Shown: positions 43,589-52,122, numbered from the stretch's first letter. The stretch is 64,000 nt of DNA from Alphaproteobacteria bacterium Ga0077535 (GCA_001464425.1 LNEK01000037.1:62001-126000); one strand, 5' to 3'. Made by a program: numbers and translations. Notes: generated from the sequence alone by a model not told the origin.

Positions 43589-44958
43589 ACTGCCACAGCG
43601 GCGGCTTTTGGCGCGGCAACCGATGGCGCGATCGCATCGAACACTTCGCGCGCCACATCGGCATCAGCGCCTTCGCGCGCGAGCATCACCAGTCGCTCCA
43701 TGGCTTCGTGCAACTCTGCAAGCCCGCGCGGCGGCGAGCCGACGGCAATCACGTTCGGCGCGGGATCCGGCTCACGCCATTCCTCCACGCCGACCAGCGC
43801 CTCATGCAGCTTCTCGCCCGGTCGTAAGCCGGTGAAGACAATCGACACGTCCACATCCGGACGCAGCCCCTGGAGCCGGATTACTTCGCGCGCCAGCTCC
43901 ACCACCGGCAGCGCTTCGCCCATCTCAATCACCAGCGCCACACCGCGCGTCGGCGCGCTCAGACCTATGGCTGCCGCCTGCAACAAAGCATCAGCGGCTT
44001 GCGGAATAGACAAGAAAAAGCGGGTGACTTCAGGGTCGGTGATGGTCAACGGCCCGCCGGCAGCGAGCTGTTGTTCAAACGTCGGGATCACTGAACCCGT
44101 GGAGCCCAGCACATTGCCGAGCCTGAGCGACACAACGCGCTGATCGCCCTTGCGATCGAGCGCTTGGCAATACAGTTCGCCAAGCCGTTTGGAGGCGCCC
44201 ATTGCGCCGGAAGGATCGACAGCTTTATCCGTCGATACGAACACAAGGTGCGCGCCAATGGACTGCGCCGCCTCAGCGACATTGCGTAAGCCGCCAATGT
44301 TCGTCAGCACGCCTTCGCTTGGAAACATTTCGACGAGCGGCACCTGCTTCAAAGCCGCGGCGTGAAACACGATCTCCGGCCGCTCGCGCTTGAACCAGCG
44401 CCGCATCGCTTGCGCATCGCGGATATCAGCAAGGACCGGCGCTGCGTCCGGCAAGTCTTGGCTGATCCGAAAGAGATTAAACTCAGAGCTGTCGAGCAAG
44501 GAGAGCCGAGCTGGCGCAAACGATGCAATGCGACGCGCAAGCTCGCTGCCGATCGAACCGCCGGCGCCGGTGATCAACACGCGCTTGTCAGCGATCAGCG
44601 ACCGAATACGCGCGACGTCGATATCGGCGATCGCACGGCCCACGAGATCATCGATGCGCAACGGGCGCAGCGCGCCGCCGTCGATCACGTGCACACGCAT
44701 GCGCGCATCCGCGGCGCGTTCGAGCAGCGCCCGCGCGGCAGGGCCATCAGCCATGCGTTCCGCCAAAATGAGCGTGCGTGCGCCCAGGCCGGAGAAATCA
44801 AACTCTTCCCAACGGGCCGCACGAACCAACACAGGCAGCGCGCACGCGCCCTCGCCCAACATTGCAGCGCCGATAATATTCACGCCGGACAGGGCAGGAG
44901 AAGACGCGGCCTCGCGCAGCGCCTGCGCGTTCCCAGAAAGGATACAGTCCCCCGTCAT
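43585..44958 (-). CDS. nucleoside-diphosphate-sugar 4,6-dehydratase/epimerase, CapD/FlaA1-like
   Basis: A 457-residue protein. The extended SDR domain starts near residue 128 with the NAD motif TGAGGSIGSELARR; the catalytic region FVSTDKAVDPSGAMGASKR has Met where typical SDRs have Tyr, as in WbpM/FlaA1-type dehydratases, so this is not a defect. The N-terminal part (about 120 residues) is a Rossmann-like CoA-binding-type domain but has no membrane helices, so it is shorter than WbpM. It probably modifies UDP-sugars for surface polysaccharide. No polysaccharide genes flank it here. Confidence 0.85.
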   Translation of the reverse strand: MTGDCILSGNAQALREAASSPALSGVNIIGAAMLGEGACALPVLVRAARWEEFDFSGLGARTLILAERMADGPAARALLERAADARMRVHVIDGGALRPLRIDDLVGRAIADIDVARIRSLIADKRVLITGAGGSIGSELARRIASFAPARLSLLDSSEFNLFRISQDLPDAAPVLADIRDAQAMRRWFKRERPEIVFHAAALKQVPLVEMFPSEGVLTNIGGLRNVAEAAQSIGAHLVFVSTDKAVDPSGAMGASKRLGELYCQALDRKGDQRVVSLRLGNVLGSTGSVIPTFEQQLAAGGPLTITDPEVTRFFLSIPQAADALLQAAAIGLSAPTRGVALVIEMGEALPVVELAREVIRLQGLRPDVDVSIVFTGLRPGEKLHEALVGVEEWREPDPAPNVIAVGSPPRGLAELHEAMERLVMLAREGADADVAREVFDAIAPSVAAPKAAAVAV

Positions 44959-45114
44959 TCCCGCACCGCAAGAGCCGACTTGATGACGCTGTTATGAGCC
45001 GCCCGCGAAGACTGTCCACCCAGTTCGCCAGTGAATCCCATAACGTTTTGATGACTGTTGTTTCAGCGCTTGATTTCCAGGCGGACGAAAAGTTCCATTG
45101 CCGAACTCTGAGGC

Positions 45115-45867
45115 TCAATCCGGCAACGCAACGCGCCCATTTCCGGCGGAAACCTCCAACGGCTGGTCCAGGGCATCGCCCCCGATGCGGAATTCCCCTC
45201 CGGCGGCTTTGACCAAGGCGCAGCCGGCGGCGACGTCCCAGATCATCGAGCCGGACTCGCGGTACGCTTCGGCCCGCCCCGCCGCCACATAAGCCAGCGC
45301 ACTGGCGGCCGAACCGATCATCCGCACTTTGCGCCAGGCCGTGAGCCGAACTTCAAACAGCTTCATGGACTCAGCGCTGGCGCGTGACGGCACGCCTGTC
45401 TGCAGAATGCCGCCCGCAGGATCGGCGATATCAGAGACGCGCATGGGCTTGCCATTCAGCCACGCGCCTTCGCCGACGATGCCGCTGAAGCGCTCGCTCA
45501 TGACAAAGCAATCGACGACGCCCAGCACCGGCACGCCATCATCGAGCAACGCGATCGAGACCGCACAATGCGGATAGTCGCGCAGATAATTGACGCTGCC
45601 ATCGAGCGGATCGACGGCCCATACGTAGCGATCGCCGCGCTCGCGCACGCGGCTCCAGCCCGATTCTTCGGCGATCGCCGCGAAAGGGGTCGCTTGCTCA
45701 AGCGCGCTGAGGATGATGGCCTCGGCCCGCTTGTCGGCGTCGATTTTGACCTCGCGGCCGATCTCGGCTTGGACCACCGCCCAACTCTGGCGATGCTCCA
45801 GCAAGGCCGCGCTGGCCGCCGCCGCTGTCCGCTCGGCGATGGCCAAGAGATCCCTCAATTCGCTCAA
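45115..45867 (-). CDS. inositol monophosphatase family protein
   Basis: A 250-residue Mg-dependent phosphatase of the IMPase/CysQ/HisN fold: metal motifs AEESG, WAVDPLDGSVNY and the C-terminal SGSMIWDVAAGCALVKAAGG are all present. Substrates in the family include inositol phosphate, 3'-phosphoadenosine-5'-phosphate and histidinol phosphate; the sequence alone does not choose. The start is a TTG at 45867 with GAGGAG six bases upstream, a strong site; no ATG exists near the conserved N-terminus. Confidence 0.88.
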   Translation of the reverse strand: MSELRDLLAIAERTAAAASAALLEHRQSWAVVQAEIGREVKIDADKRAEAIILSALEQATPFAAIAEESGWSRVRERGDRYVWAVDPLDGSVNYLRDYPHCAVSIALLDDGVPVLGVVDCFVMSERFSGIVGEGAWLNGKPMRVSDIADPAGGILQTGVPSRASAESMKLFEVRLTAWRKVRMIGSAASALAYVAAGRAEAYRESGSMIWDVAAGCALVKAAGGEFRIGGDALDQPLEVSAGNGRVALPD

Positions 45868-45953
45868 GATTGGCTCCTCACCGCCTGCTTAGCGCCCCTC
45901 TTGCTCTTGGAGAAGCGCGCCATCCGCGCTTTAGTGCGCTGGGAGCTGGGTTT

Positions 45954-47339
45954 ATGGACGGCGGGCAACAAGCCAAAGCGTCTCCTCCGCGCCCTGCGGT
46001 CAAGCTACCGCAGGGCCTGAGTGCGGCTGCGCTCGAAAAGAAGCTGCAGCTGCGCAAGCGCGCCCGCGAAGACGCCGCCCGCAATCTGCCCCGTCACGAC
46101 GCCGCCGATCTTTCTGGCGCCGAACTTTCCGTGCTTGAGGCCGTCGCCATCGAGCGCGGGCACATTGATCAAGCGCGCGACCAGGCCAAGGCCGAAGCCG
46201 AGCGGCGCTTGCGGGCGCTCGCGCCAACGCCGCAAGATTTCTCAGGTCCCGCCCTCGATGCACGGCTTGGTTTGGCGCAAGCGGAAGGCCGCATTGCACA
46301 CGATTGGCGCGCCGCCGCCGCCCGCGCCGCTCAGGCGCGCGGCGATATGGAAGCATTCAAGCGACAGCACGGCCTGCGACGCGCCGCCGTATATCCGCGC
46401 TCCACTTTGTTTCAGGCGGGGCTCTTGTTTTGCGCCGCCGTGTTCGAAGCGTTGTTCAGCGCTGCGCTGTTTGCCGAGGACGACGCGCGCGGCTTATTGG
46501 GCGGCGCCATCACCGCTGTTGGGCTCTCCGGCGCCAACGTCACGCTCGGCTATCTCGCAGGCTTTCTGGGCCTGCGCTACATGCAGCACGCGCAAATGCC
46601 GATCAAAATTGCGGGCGGCTTAGCGTTCGGCGCGACAGCATTGCTCGCGCTCATGCTCAATCTCTTCGCTGCCGATTGGCGTGATCGCCTCGCTGAAATT
46701 GCGGGGCGCCAGATCGACATGGGCTCCGACGCCGGCTTTCAACTCTGGTCACTGCTGCAACTCGATTCACCGCAAGCCATTATTCTCTTGATGCTCGGCG
46801 CTGGCGTCTGGGTGTTCGCGGCTCTCAAAGGCTATTCCGGCTTCGACGATCCCTATCCAGACTTCGGGAAGATGGCGCGCGCCACCGAAGACGCCGCCGA
46901 CGACCTCTCGGATTTCCGCACTACTGCGCGCCGCGAACTGGAAGGGCCTGTCGACGCTGCGAAATTGGCCATCGCGGCGCGGCTTGAAAAAATGCGCGCC
47001 GAATTCGAAGCGATGAGTAAAGCGTTCGACGCCGCCGCCGCGAAGATGGAAACGCTTGACGCCAAAGCGCGCGCGCTCGATGCAGCCGCCGGCGCCGCGA
47101 TCCATCTCTACCGTCAAGAGAACATGGCGGCGCGCACCGCGCCGGCGCCAGCTTACTTTAGCGCCGAGCCGCCAAGCGCAGGGCCTGCCCTCGATGCGCT
47201 CGCGCCGTCGGCGGCGATGCTGGACGAAGCGCGGGCGCGCCTCACCGATAGCCAGCGCCAATCATCGCAGGCGCTGGAAGATCTGCTCGCCGAGCTCAAC
47301 AGCGCCACTGCACGCCTCGACGCAGGGGACGCCGCGTGA
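45954..47339 (+). CDS. membrane protein with flanking coiled coils, unknown function
   Basis: About 461 residues from the ATG at 45954 (an in-frame TTG at 45870 is possible). Residues about 15-140 and 300-455 are Ala/Glu/Arg/Lys-rich helices with coiled-coil character; between them lie about four hydrophobic segments (AGLLFCAAVFEALFSAALF; GLSGANVTLGYLAGFLGL; IAGGLAFGATALLALMLNLF; AIILLMLGAGVWVFAALKG). I recognise no family; the shape recalls scaffold or membrane-remodelling proteins. The stop overlaps the next gene as GTGA, so the pair is translationally coupled. Confidence 0.7.
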   Translation: MDGGQQAKASPPRPAVKLPQGLSAAALEKKLQLRKRAREDAARNLPRHDAADLSGAELSVLEAVAIERGHIDQARDQAKAEAERRLRALAPTPQDFSGPALDARLGLAQAEGRIAHDWRAAAARAAQARGDMEAFKRQHGLRRAAVYPRSTLFQAGLLFCAAVFEALFSAALFAEDDARGLLGGAITAVGLSGANVTLGYLAGFLGLRYMQHAQMPIKIAGGLAFGATALLALMLNLFAADWRDRLAEIAGRQIDMGSDAGFQLWSLLQLDSPQAIILLMLGAGVWVFAALKGYSGFDDPYPDFGKMARATEDAADDLSDFRTTARRELEGPVDAAKLAIAARLEKMRAEFEAMSKAFDAAAAKMETLDAKARALDAAAGAAIHLYRQENMAARTAPAPAYFSAEPPSAGPALDALAPSAAMLDEARARLTDSQRQSSQALEDLLAELNSATARLDAGDAA

Positions 47340-48127
47340 GCCGGCGGCGCGGCGCCGAAGGGCGCAATGCGCTCGGCCTGATACTCATCGCTGTCGCTGC
47401 ACTCGTGCTCGGCGGCTTAGGCGCCGCGGCGTTCGTGCTGCGGCCGCCGCCCACCGATCCAGAAACACTCTGCCGCACCGACGCACCGCTTGCTGCGCAC
47501 ACCGTGATCCTGGTTGACGCAACAGATCGGTTGGAGCCGCGCCATCGCCGCAAGTTGCGCGCGGTGCTCGCACAAGAGCGCGGACGCCTCGCGCAATACT
47601 ATCGCCTCACCATCATGCGGCTCAACATGCGCAGACCACAGGAGCCGACGATCCTGTTTTCGAAATGCCTGCCGCGCCCGCCCGAGCAAACCAATCCGCT
47701 GTTCGAAAATGCGCGCATGACGCAGGCGCGCTGGGAAGAAGACTTCGCTGGCGCGCTCGACGATGCCTTACGAAGCGCCGCCTCCGCCGGGCGCGCACGG
47801 GCTTCGCCAATCATCGCGGGCCTGCGCGCCGTCGCCGCCGATCCGGATTACGATCCGTCCATCCCCGCGCGGTGCCTCGTCATCGTCTCCGACATGCTCG
47901 AACACGATCCACAGGGTTTCTCGCTCTACGTTCCGGAAGCGAACTATGCCGCGTGGGCCGCGCAAGCGCCGAGCCGAGCCCCGGATTTCGCCCGCGTCGA
48001 CCTACGTGTCGTTCCGATTGACCGCCCTGACCATGCCGCGCAACAGGCCGCAGCCATGGATCATTTCTGGCCCGCATTCTTTGAGGCGGCGTCTGTCCAA
48101 ACTGTAAGCACCGACCCCGCCCCCTGA
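47336..48127 (+). CDS. membrane-anchored VWA-like protein, unknown function
   Basis: A 263-residue protein starting at a GTG that overlaps the upstream stop. One N-terminal helix (LGLILIAVAALVLGGLGAAAFVL) anchors a periplasmic domain. The pattern TVILVDATDRLEP near residue 55, with the later CLVIVSDMLEHDPQG strand, resembles a von Willebrand A fold, but the MIDAS DxSxS is only partly kept (DATDR). Family unknown. It most likely works with the coiled-coil membrane protein encoded directly before it. Confidence 0.68.
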   Translation: MSRRRGAEGRNALGLILIAVAALVLGGLGAAAFVLRPPPTDPETLCRTDAPLAAHTVILVDATDRLEPRHRRKLRAVLAQERGRLAQYYRLTIMRLNMRRPQEPTILFSKCLPRPPEQTNPLFENARMTQARWEEDFAGALDDALRSAASAGRARASPIIAGLRAVAADPDYDPSIPARCLVIVSDMLEHDPQGFSLYVPEANYAAWAAQAPSRAPDFARVDLRVVPIDRPDHAAQQAAAMDHFWPAFFEAASVQTVSTDPAP

Positions 48128-48194
48128 CCGTTTAGCTTCGCAAGCGCGCGACTCACCTTACCGTCGCGTTTCAGGTCGGCACCCGGAGGGGCAT

Positions 48195-48542
48195 TTGAAC
48201 ACGTATAATTGGCAAGGCGCGAGCGGGCGCTGGTACGAGTTCGAGATCGCGCGCGCGCAACGTGCTTGGGAGCCGGTCGGCGGCGTCTACATGTTCGTTA
48301 AGCCGCCTGAGCAGCCTGCGCTCGATTGGGGCGGACCGATTTGCCTGTTCGTCGCGCGTGCGGAGGATTTCTCCAAGACACTCGCACGCCACGAGATGTG
48401 GCAAGCCGCAGAAAATCTCGGTGCGCGCGAAATCCATCTGCTTGTGATCAAGGACGATCAAACCCGCGCCCGCGTTGAGAAGGACTTGCTCGAAGCGCAA
48501 GCTCCGATCCTCAACCGCAACATGCTGCGCCGCGTCGCTTAA
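48195..48542 (+). CDS. GIY-YIG-like small protein, probably catalytically altered
   Basis: A 115-residue soluble protein starting at a TTG with GGAGGGG five bases upstream. The order GVYMFVKP, CLFVARAEDFSKTLARHEMW, and GAREIHLLVIKDD matches a group of GIY-YIG-domain proteins, but the YIG position reads LFV and the catalytic Arg after it is not present. It might bind nucleic acid without cutting, or be a distinct family. It abuts the convergent GDPD gene. Confidence 0.55.
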   Translation: MNTYNWQGASGRWYEFEIARAQRAWEPVGGVYMFVKPPEQPALDWGGPICLFVARAEDFSKTLARHEMWQAAENLGAREIHLLVIKDDQTRARVEKDLLEAQAPILNRNMLRRVA

Positions 48543-49598
48543 CTAGCGCGCGGCTACGGCCGCACCCGGAAAATCGCAAAACACGCCATCGACACCGAGC
48601 GCGTAGAATTGCTGCAGTTCCGCTGTCAGCTGCCCATGTTGGCGCATGTAGTCCGCGGCGCCGGTATCTCCGGCGCGCATCTCGAGCGGCAAGAAGTAGT
48701 TCTCCGCTCTAAACGTCCACGGGTGCACCAACAAATTGCGCGCATGCGCACGCGCTACCAAATCCGTGGCGCGCAGCGAGCGGCCGCCGCCATCACGAGG
48801 CACGATCAGCGTCTTCTCCGGGCCGATGCCGCGCGCGTATTCAGCAATGCGATCCAAGCCGGCATCGCTCATCATCTCCGAATATGTGAGGTCACGCCGA
48901 TCCCACGGCCGCCCGTCAAACGCCACCAGCTGCACGCATTGCCAGCGGATCGATGACACCCGCGCCAGCTGCTCCAACGCGCCAATCTCGAAGCATTGAA
49001 CGAACAACGAGTCCGCCACTGGCTGGCCACCCGCCTCACGCACCGCAGCGATAAACGCCGGCACAGGATCAAGCCCCTGTTCACGCAGGAACGTTGGATG
49101 CTTCAGCTCCGGATAAACACCAACACCCACCTCACGCGCCAGCGCCAGCACTTCCGCGAACGTCGGCACAACCTCCTGCCCATCGAACGCCATGTTCGTT
49201 GGACGCAATTGCGGCAACCGTTCCTTGCAGCGCAGCGTCCTTAGCTCCGCCAGCGTGAAATCTTCCACCCACCAGCCCGTCGCGGCTACGCCGTCGACCA
49301 CCTTCTCGGCACGTCGATCCGCAAACTCCGAGCGCGTGCTTACGTCCGTTGTGCCGCTGATCTCGTTCTCGTGCCGGCACACCAGAACGCCGTCCTTGGT
49401 CATCACCAGATCTGGCTCGATGAAGTCTGCACTTTGCGCAATCGCAAGCCGATACGCCGCAAGCGTATGCTCCGGCCGCTCGCCACTGGCGCCACGATGC
49501 GCGATGATGATTGGCCGTGTCGATTGCGTCTGGCTGCTCACACCCGCACATCCTGCCGCCAGAGCTGCGCCGCCGATGACGACATCGCGTCGCCTCAT
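48543..49598 (-). CDS. glycerophosphodiester phosphodiesterase, lipoprotein
   Basis: A 351-residue exported enzyme. The ATG at 49598 gives MRRRDVVIGGAALAAGCAG, a twin-arginine-like lipoprotein signal, and overlaps the upstream stop as ATGA. The GDPD TIM-barrel motifs are complete: IIIAHRGASGERPEHTLAAY, FIEPDLVMTKDGVLVCRHE and the Glu in VYPELKHPTFL. It hydrolyses glycerophosphodiesters to glycerol-3-phosphate in the periplasm; relatives act on longer lipids. It is last in a minus-strand unit that starts with an acyl-CoA dehydrogenase. Confidence 0.92.
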   Translation of the reverse strand: MRRRDVVIGGAALAAGCAGVSSQTQSTRPIIIAHRGASGERPEHTLAAYRLAIAQSADFIEPDLVMTKDGVLVCRHENEISGTTDVSTRSEFADRRAEKVVDGVAATGWWVEDFTLAELRTLRCKERLPQLRPTNMAFDGQEVVPTFAEVLALAREVGVGVYPELKHPTFLREQGLDPVPAFIAAVREAGGQPVADSLFVQCFEIGALEQLARVSSIRWQCVQLVAFDGRPWDRRDLTYSEMMSDAGLDRIAEYARGIGPEKTLIVPRDGGGRSLRATDLVARAHARNLLVHPWTFRAENYFLPLEMRAGDTGAADYMRQHGQLTAELQQFYALGVDGVFCDFPGAAVAAR

Positions 49599-49984
49599 AT
49601 TCTCTCGTCCTGCGGGGCGAGCTTCGTCGTCCAAAGCCCCATGAACAGGATCGAACCGCCGAACAGCAGCGACCAGGCGCCGTACGTGGCGTCGAGCGTT
49701 TCGTCCAGATTCGGAAACGCAGTGGCGAACTCGTGTGTGAGAAACCCGTTCAGCAGCAAAACCGGCAGCGCCAGGCCAATCGCAGCTTCGCCTTCGTCTC
49801 CGGAAGCTTCGCCAAGCAGCTTCAGGAAAATAAACGCCAGCACCAACCCGACAACTGGCCCTGAGAGAAACGTCACCAGCCGCAAGGACTCATCAGGTAA
49901 AAAGAAATACTGCCCAGCGAAGCGAAAGGCGGCAGCGACCGCGAGCCACAACACAAAGCCAAGCGCCATCGCCCGAATGATCAT
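49595..49984 (-). CDS. small four-helix membrane protein
   Basis: A 129-residue protein with four hydrophobic segments (MIIRAMALGFVLWLAVAAAF; LVTFLSGPVVGLVLAFIFL; AAIGLALPVLLLNGFLT; GAWSLLFGGSILFMGLW) and an acidic loop DEGEAA. It recalls DUF5367-type proteins, but this assignment is weak. It starts 13 bases after the 79-residue gene and overlaps the GDPD start by four bases. Confidence 0.65.
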   Translation of the reverse strand: MIIRAMALGFVLWLAVAAAFRFAGQYFFLPDESLRLVTFLSGPVVGLVLAFIFLKLLGEASGDEGEAAIGLALPVLLLNGFLTHEFATAFPNLDETLDATYGAWSLLFGGSILFMGLWTTKLAPQDERI

Positions 49985-49996
49985 CTTCCGCTTCCC

Positions 49997-50236
49997 CTAT
50001 AGCGCCATCAATTTATCGACGACGTGCGCCAGCTTCTCTTCACTGACAGGACAGCCAATCGTATCCGCCGCCGTGTCCCGGAGATAGGCCGCGACAACCT
50101 CTTTCGGCGCTTTTTCGATTAGCAACCGCAGCGTCGGGCCGACATAATCGTCGTATTCATCAGCCGGGACGCCGCAACCAATCGGGTCCCAATCTTCCCA
50201 GAGAATCTTCCGCACGCCGCGGAAATCCGCGCTCAT
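49997..50236 (-). CDS. small acidic hypothetical protein, 79 aa
   Basis: The ATG at 50236 overlaps the acyl-CoA dehydrogenase stop by four bases (ATGA), which supports it as real; the longer upstream reading lies inside the dehydrogenase. The sequence has ILWEDWDPIGCGVPADEYDDYVG and an LL-rich helix, a pattern seen in small proteins of unknown role in which a WDPIG and DEYDxYV block is conserved. No function can be given. Confidence 0.6.
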   Translation of the reverse strand: MSADFRGVRKILWEDWDPIGCGVPADEYDDYVGPTLRLLIEKAPKEVVAAYLRDTAADTIGCPVSEEKLAHVVDKLMAL

Positions 50237-51372
50237 GCCTTCAGCATCTCGCGCGAGATGATCACGCGCATGATCTCGTTGGTGCCTTCCAAAATACGGT
50301 GCACGCGCAGATCGCGAACGATGCGCTCGACTTCGTAATCGGCCAGATAGCCATAGCCGCCATGCAATTGCAGCGCCTGATCGGCGACCTTGAACGCGGT
50401 GTCGGTGACGAAACGCTTCGCCATCGCGCAATACTTCGTCGCGTCTGGCGCCTTCGCGTCAAGCTTGCGCGCGGCTTGGTGCAGCAGCGCGCGCGACGCA
50501 GCGAGATCGGTCTCCATATCAGCCAAAACGAATTGCGTGTTCTGGAAATCGGCGATGCGTTTGCCGAATTGTTTGCGCTCTTTCACGTATGAAAGCGCGC
50601 GATCGAGCGCATCCTGCGCGCCGCCTAGAGCACACGCAGCGATGTTCAGGCGCCCGCCATCGAGCCCCTTCATCGCATATTTGAAGCCCTCACCCTCGGG
50701 ACCGACGCGATTGTCCGCCGGCACGCGGCAATCTTCGAAGTTCACAATTGCGGTCGGCTGCGCGCGCCAGCCCATCTTGTCTTCGGCTTTGCCAAACGAA
50801 AGCCCGGGCGTGCCGTCTTCGACCAGCAAGGTTGAAACACCCTTGGGCCCATCTTCACCGGTCCGGCACATCAGCACGTAGAGATCAGAAAAACCCGCGC
50901 CAGAGATGAAGGCCTTCGAGCCGTTGACGACGTATTGCGAATTGCCATCCGGCTTAGCCGTCGTCCGCAACGCGCCGGCATCGGAGCCCGAGCCCGGCTC
51001 AGTCAAACAATAAGAAGCAATCTTCTCGCCCGCCGTCAGCTTCGGCAGCCAGTGTGCGCGCTGCTCGGCCGTGCCGAACGAGTCGATCATCCACGAGCAC
51101 ATATTGTGGATCGAGAGAAACGCCGCCGTCGCCACACAGCCACGCGACAATTCTTCGAAGATCAACGCCGCATCGAGCCGCGTCAGCCCCGAGCCGCCGT
51201 GCTCTTCGCCAACATAAATGCCCGCGAACCCCAAGCCCGCGAGCTCCTGCAGCGCGCCCCGATCAAGTCCCTCGTCTTCCCAACGCGCCGCGTTCGGGCG
51301 CAGCCGCTCCTGCGCGAAAGCGCGGGCGGTCTCGATGATCATGGTTTGGTCTTCGGTGAGTTCTGCGGCCAT
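50233..51372 (-). CDS. acyl-CoA dehydrogenase, isobutyryl-CoA dehydrogenase-like
   Basis: A 379-residue flavoenzyme starting at the ATG at 51372 (MAAELTEDQ); the longer reading upstream is discarded. Signature motifs: CLTEPGSGSDAGAL, KMGWRAQPTAIVNFEDCRVP, and the C-terminal QLHGGYGYLADYEVERIVRDLR and LEGTNEIMRVIISRE. The catalytic base and the LxGTNEI ending fit short/branched-chain acyl-CoA dehydrogenases such as isobutyryl-CoA dehydrogenase of valine breakdown. Other valine genes are not adjacent, so the substrate is a suggestion. It heads a four-gene unit with overlapping starts. Confidence 0.9.
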   Translation of the reverse strand: MAAELTEDQTMIIETARAFAQERLRPNAARWEDEGLDRGALQELAGLGFAGIYVGEEHGGSGLTRLDAALIFEELSRGCVATAAFLSIHNMCSWMIDSFGTAEQRAHWLPKLTAGEKIASYCLTEPGSGSDAGALRTTAKPDGNSQYVVNGSKAFISGAGFSDLYVLMCRTGEDGPKGVSTLLVEDGTPGLSFGKAEDKMGWRAQPTAIVNFEDCRVPADNRVGPEGEGFKYAMKGLDGGRLNIAACALGGAQDALDRALSYVKERKQFGKRIADFQNTQFVLADMETDLAASRALLHQAARKLDAKAPDATKYCAMAKRFVTDTAFKVADQALQLHGGYGYLADYEVERIVRDLRVHRILEGTNEIMRVIISREMLKA

Positions 51373-51430
51373 TGTTCCCTCTTTGGCCCGCTTATAGCCG
51401 CTCAACCCCGCGGCGCCAGCGTTCCCACAC

Positions 51431-51456
51431 GGAACAATCAGTTCCCTCACCCGTTT
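51431..51456 (+). promoter_or_regulatory. EcfG-type general-stress promoter upstream of the first small lipoprotein
   Basis: GGAAC at 51431-51435 and CGTTT at 51452-51456 are separated by exactly 16 bases, the consensus of alphaproteobacterial EcfG sigma factors, which are released by the PhyR/NepR system. The ATG of the lipoprotein gene is 28 bases further on, a fitting leader length that includes its ribosome site. Confidence 0.8.
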
Positions 51457-51484
51457 ACCGCCCCGCCTAAGAGGAGACTGGGAA

Positions 51485-51742
51485 ATGATGAAATCACTTG
51501 TGACCGCCGTTGCCGCCGCCGCCATGTTGAGCCTCGCTGCCTGCGGTGACAGCGCCGAAAAGACTGGCGAGAACCTTGATTCCGCAATCGAAGAAGCGAC
51601 TCAAGGCGAAGAAAATCTTCAGGACGGCGCGCTCGAAAACGCCGGCGAAAGCATCGACAACGCCACGGGCGCCGAGCGTAGCGACGATCTCGGCGACACG
51701 GTCAACGACGCCACCGACGGCAACCCGAACACCAATCCGTAA
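51485..51742 (+). CDS. entericidin-like small lipoprotein 1
   Basis: An 85-residue lipoprotein: signal MMKSLVTAVAAAAMLSLAAC with the lipobox LAAC, then a short acidic mature part with repeats of the type GENLDSAIEEATQGEE and GESIDNATGAE. GAGGAG precedes the ATG. Two relatives with the same design are at 51827 and 57520. Composition recalls entericidins and other stress-induced lipoproteins of the outer membrane. An EcfG-type promoter lies upstream. The role is unknown. Confidence 0.85.
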   Translation: MMKSLVTAVAAAAMLSLAACGDSAEKTGENLDSAIEEATQGEENLQDGALENAGESIDNATGAERSDDLGDTVNDATDGNPNTNP

Positions 51743-51751
51743 TTTTCGTTC

Positions 51752-51777
51752 GGAACCCCAATCATAAACGAACGTTG
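51752..51777 (+). promoter_or_regulatory. EcfG-type general-stress promoter upstream of the second small lipoprotein
   Basis: GGAAC at 51752-51756 and CGTTG at 51773-51777, again with a 16-base spacer, lie in the 84-base gap between the two lipoprotein genes. The leader to the ATG at 51827 is about 45 bases. The second gene therefore has its own stress promoter. Confidence 0.75.
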
Positions 51778-51826
51778 ACTAATCCGGCGGCGCTTGCCGT
51801 CAGACTGGGACACTCAGGAGAAACGC

Positions 51827-52063
51827 ATGTTGAAGTCTGTGCTGGCCGCTACGGCCGCTGTCGCGCTGCTGGGCGTTGCCGCCTGCGGCCAAGGCCCGAA
51901 CGAAGAAGCGGGCGAAGCCGCGGACACCGCGTACGAACAAACGACGACCGGCACCACCGATCTGGGCCAAGGCCCGGCGGAAGAAGCCGGCGAAGCAATC
52001 GATGAAGCTGCTGACGGCGCTGACGCAGTGCCGGGCGACACGACCACCACCACGACCCCGTAA
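51827..52063 (+). CDS. entericidin-like small lipoprotein 2
   Basis: A 78-residue lipoprotein from the ATG at 51827, with AGGAG seven bases upstream. The signal MLKSVLAATAAVALLGVAAC has a lipobox (GVAAC); the mature part has two copies of a QGPxEEAGEAxD unit and ends in a poly-Thr/Pro tail. It is a paralogue in design of the genes at 51485 and 57520. It is followed by a strong hairpin at 52085. Confidence 0.85.
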   Translation: MLKSVLAATAAVALLGVAACGQGPNEEAGEAADTAYEQTTTGTTDLGQGPAEEAGEAIDEAADGADAVPGDTTTTTTP

Positions 52064-52084
52064 TCGCCCTCGGCGATTGCAACG

Positions 52085-52122
52085 AAACTCCCCGTGGGCT
52101 TTAACGCCCGCGGGGAGTTTTC
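52085..52122 (+). terminator. hairpin terminator whose 3' arm carries the ribosome site of the next gene
   Basis: A 15-base stem (52085-52099 with 52106-52120, one T-G wobble) around TTTAAC, ending in TTTT, forms a good Rho-independent terminator for the second lipoprotein gene. The GGGGAG at 52112-52117 in its 3' arm is the only ribosome site of the exporter gene starting at 52123, so folding would hide it. Confidence 0.85.

Noticed and set aside
44000-44300. Met in place of the catalytic Tyr in the CapD-like epimerase as a defect
   Set aside because: FlaA1/WbpM-type dehydratases naturally have Met at this place (MGASK), so the enzyme is likely functional.
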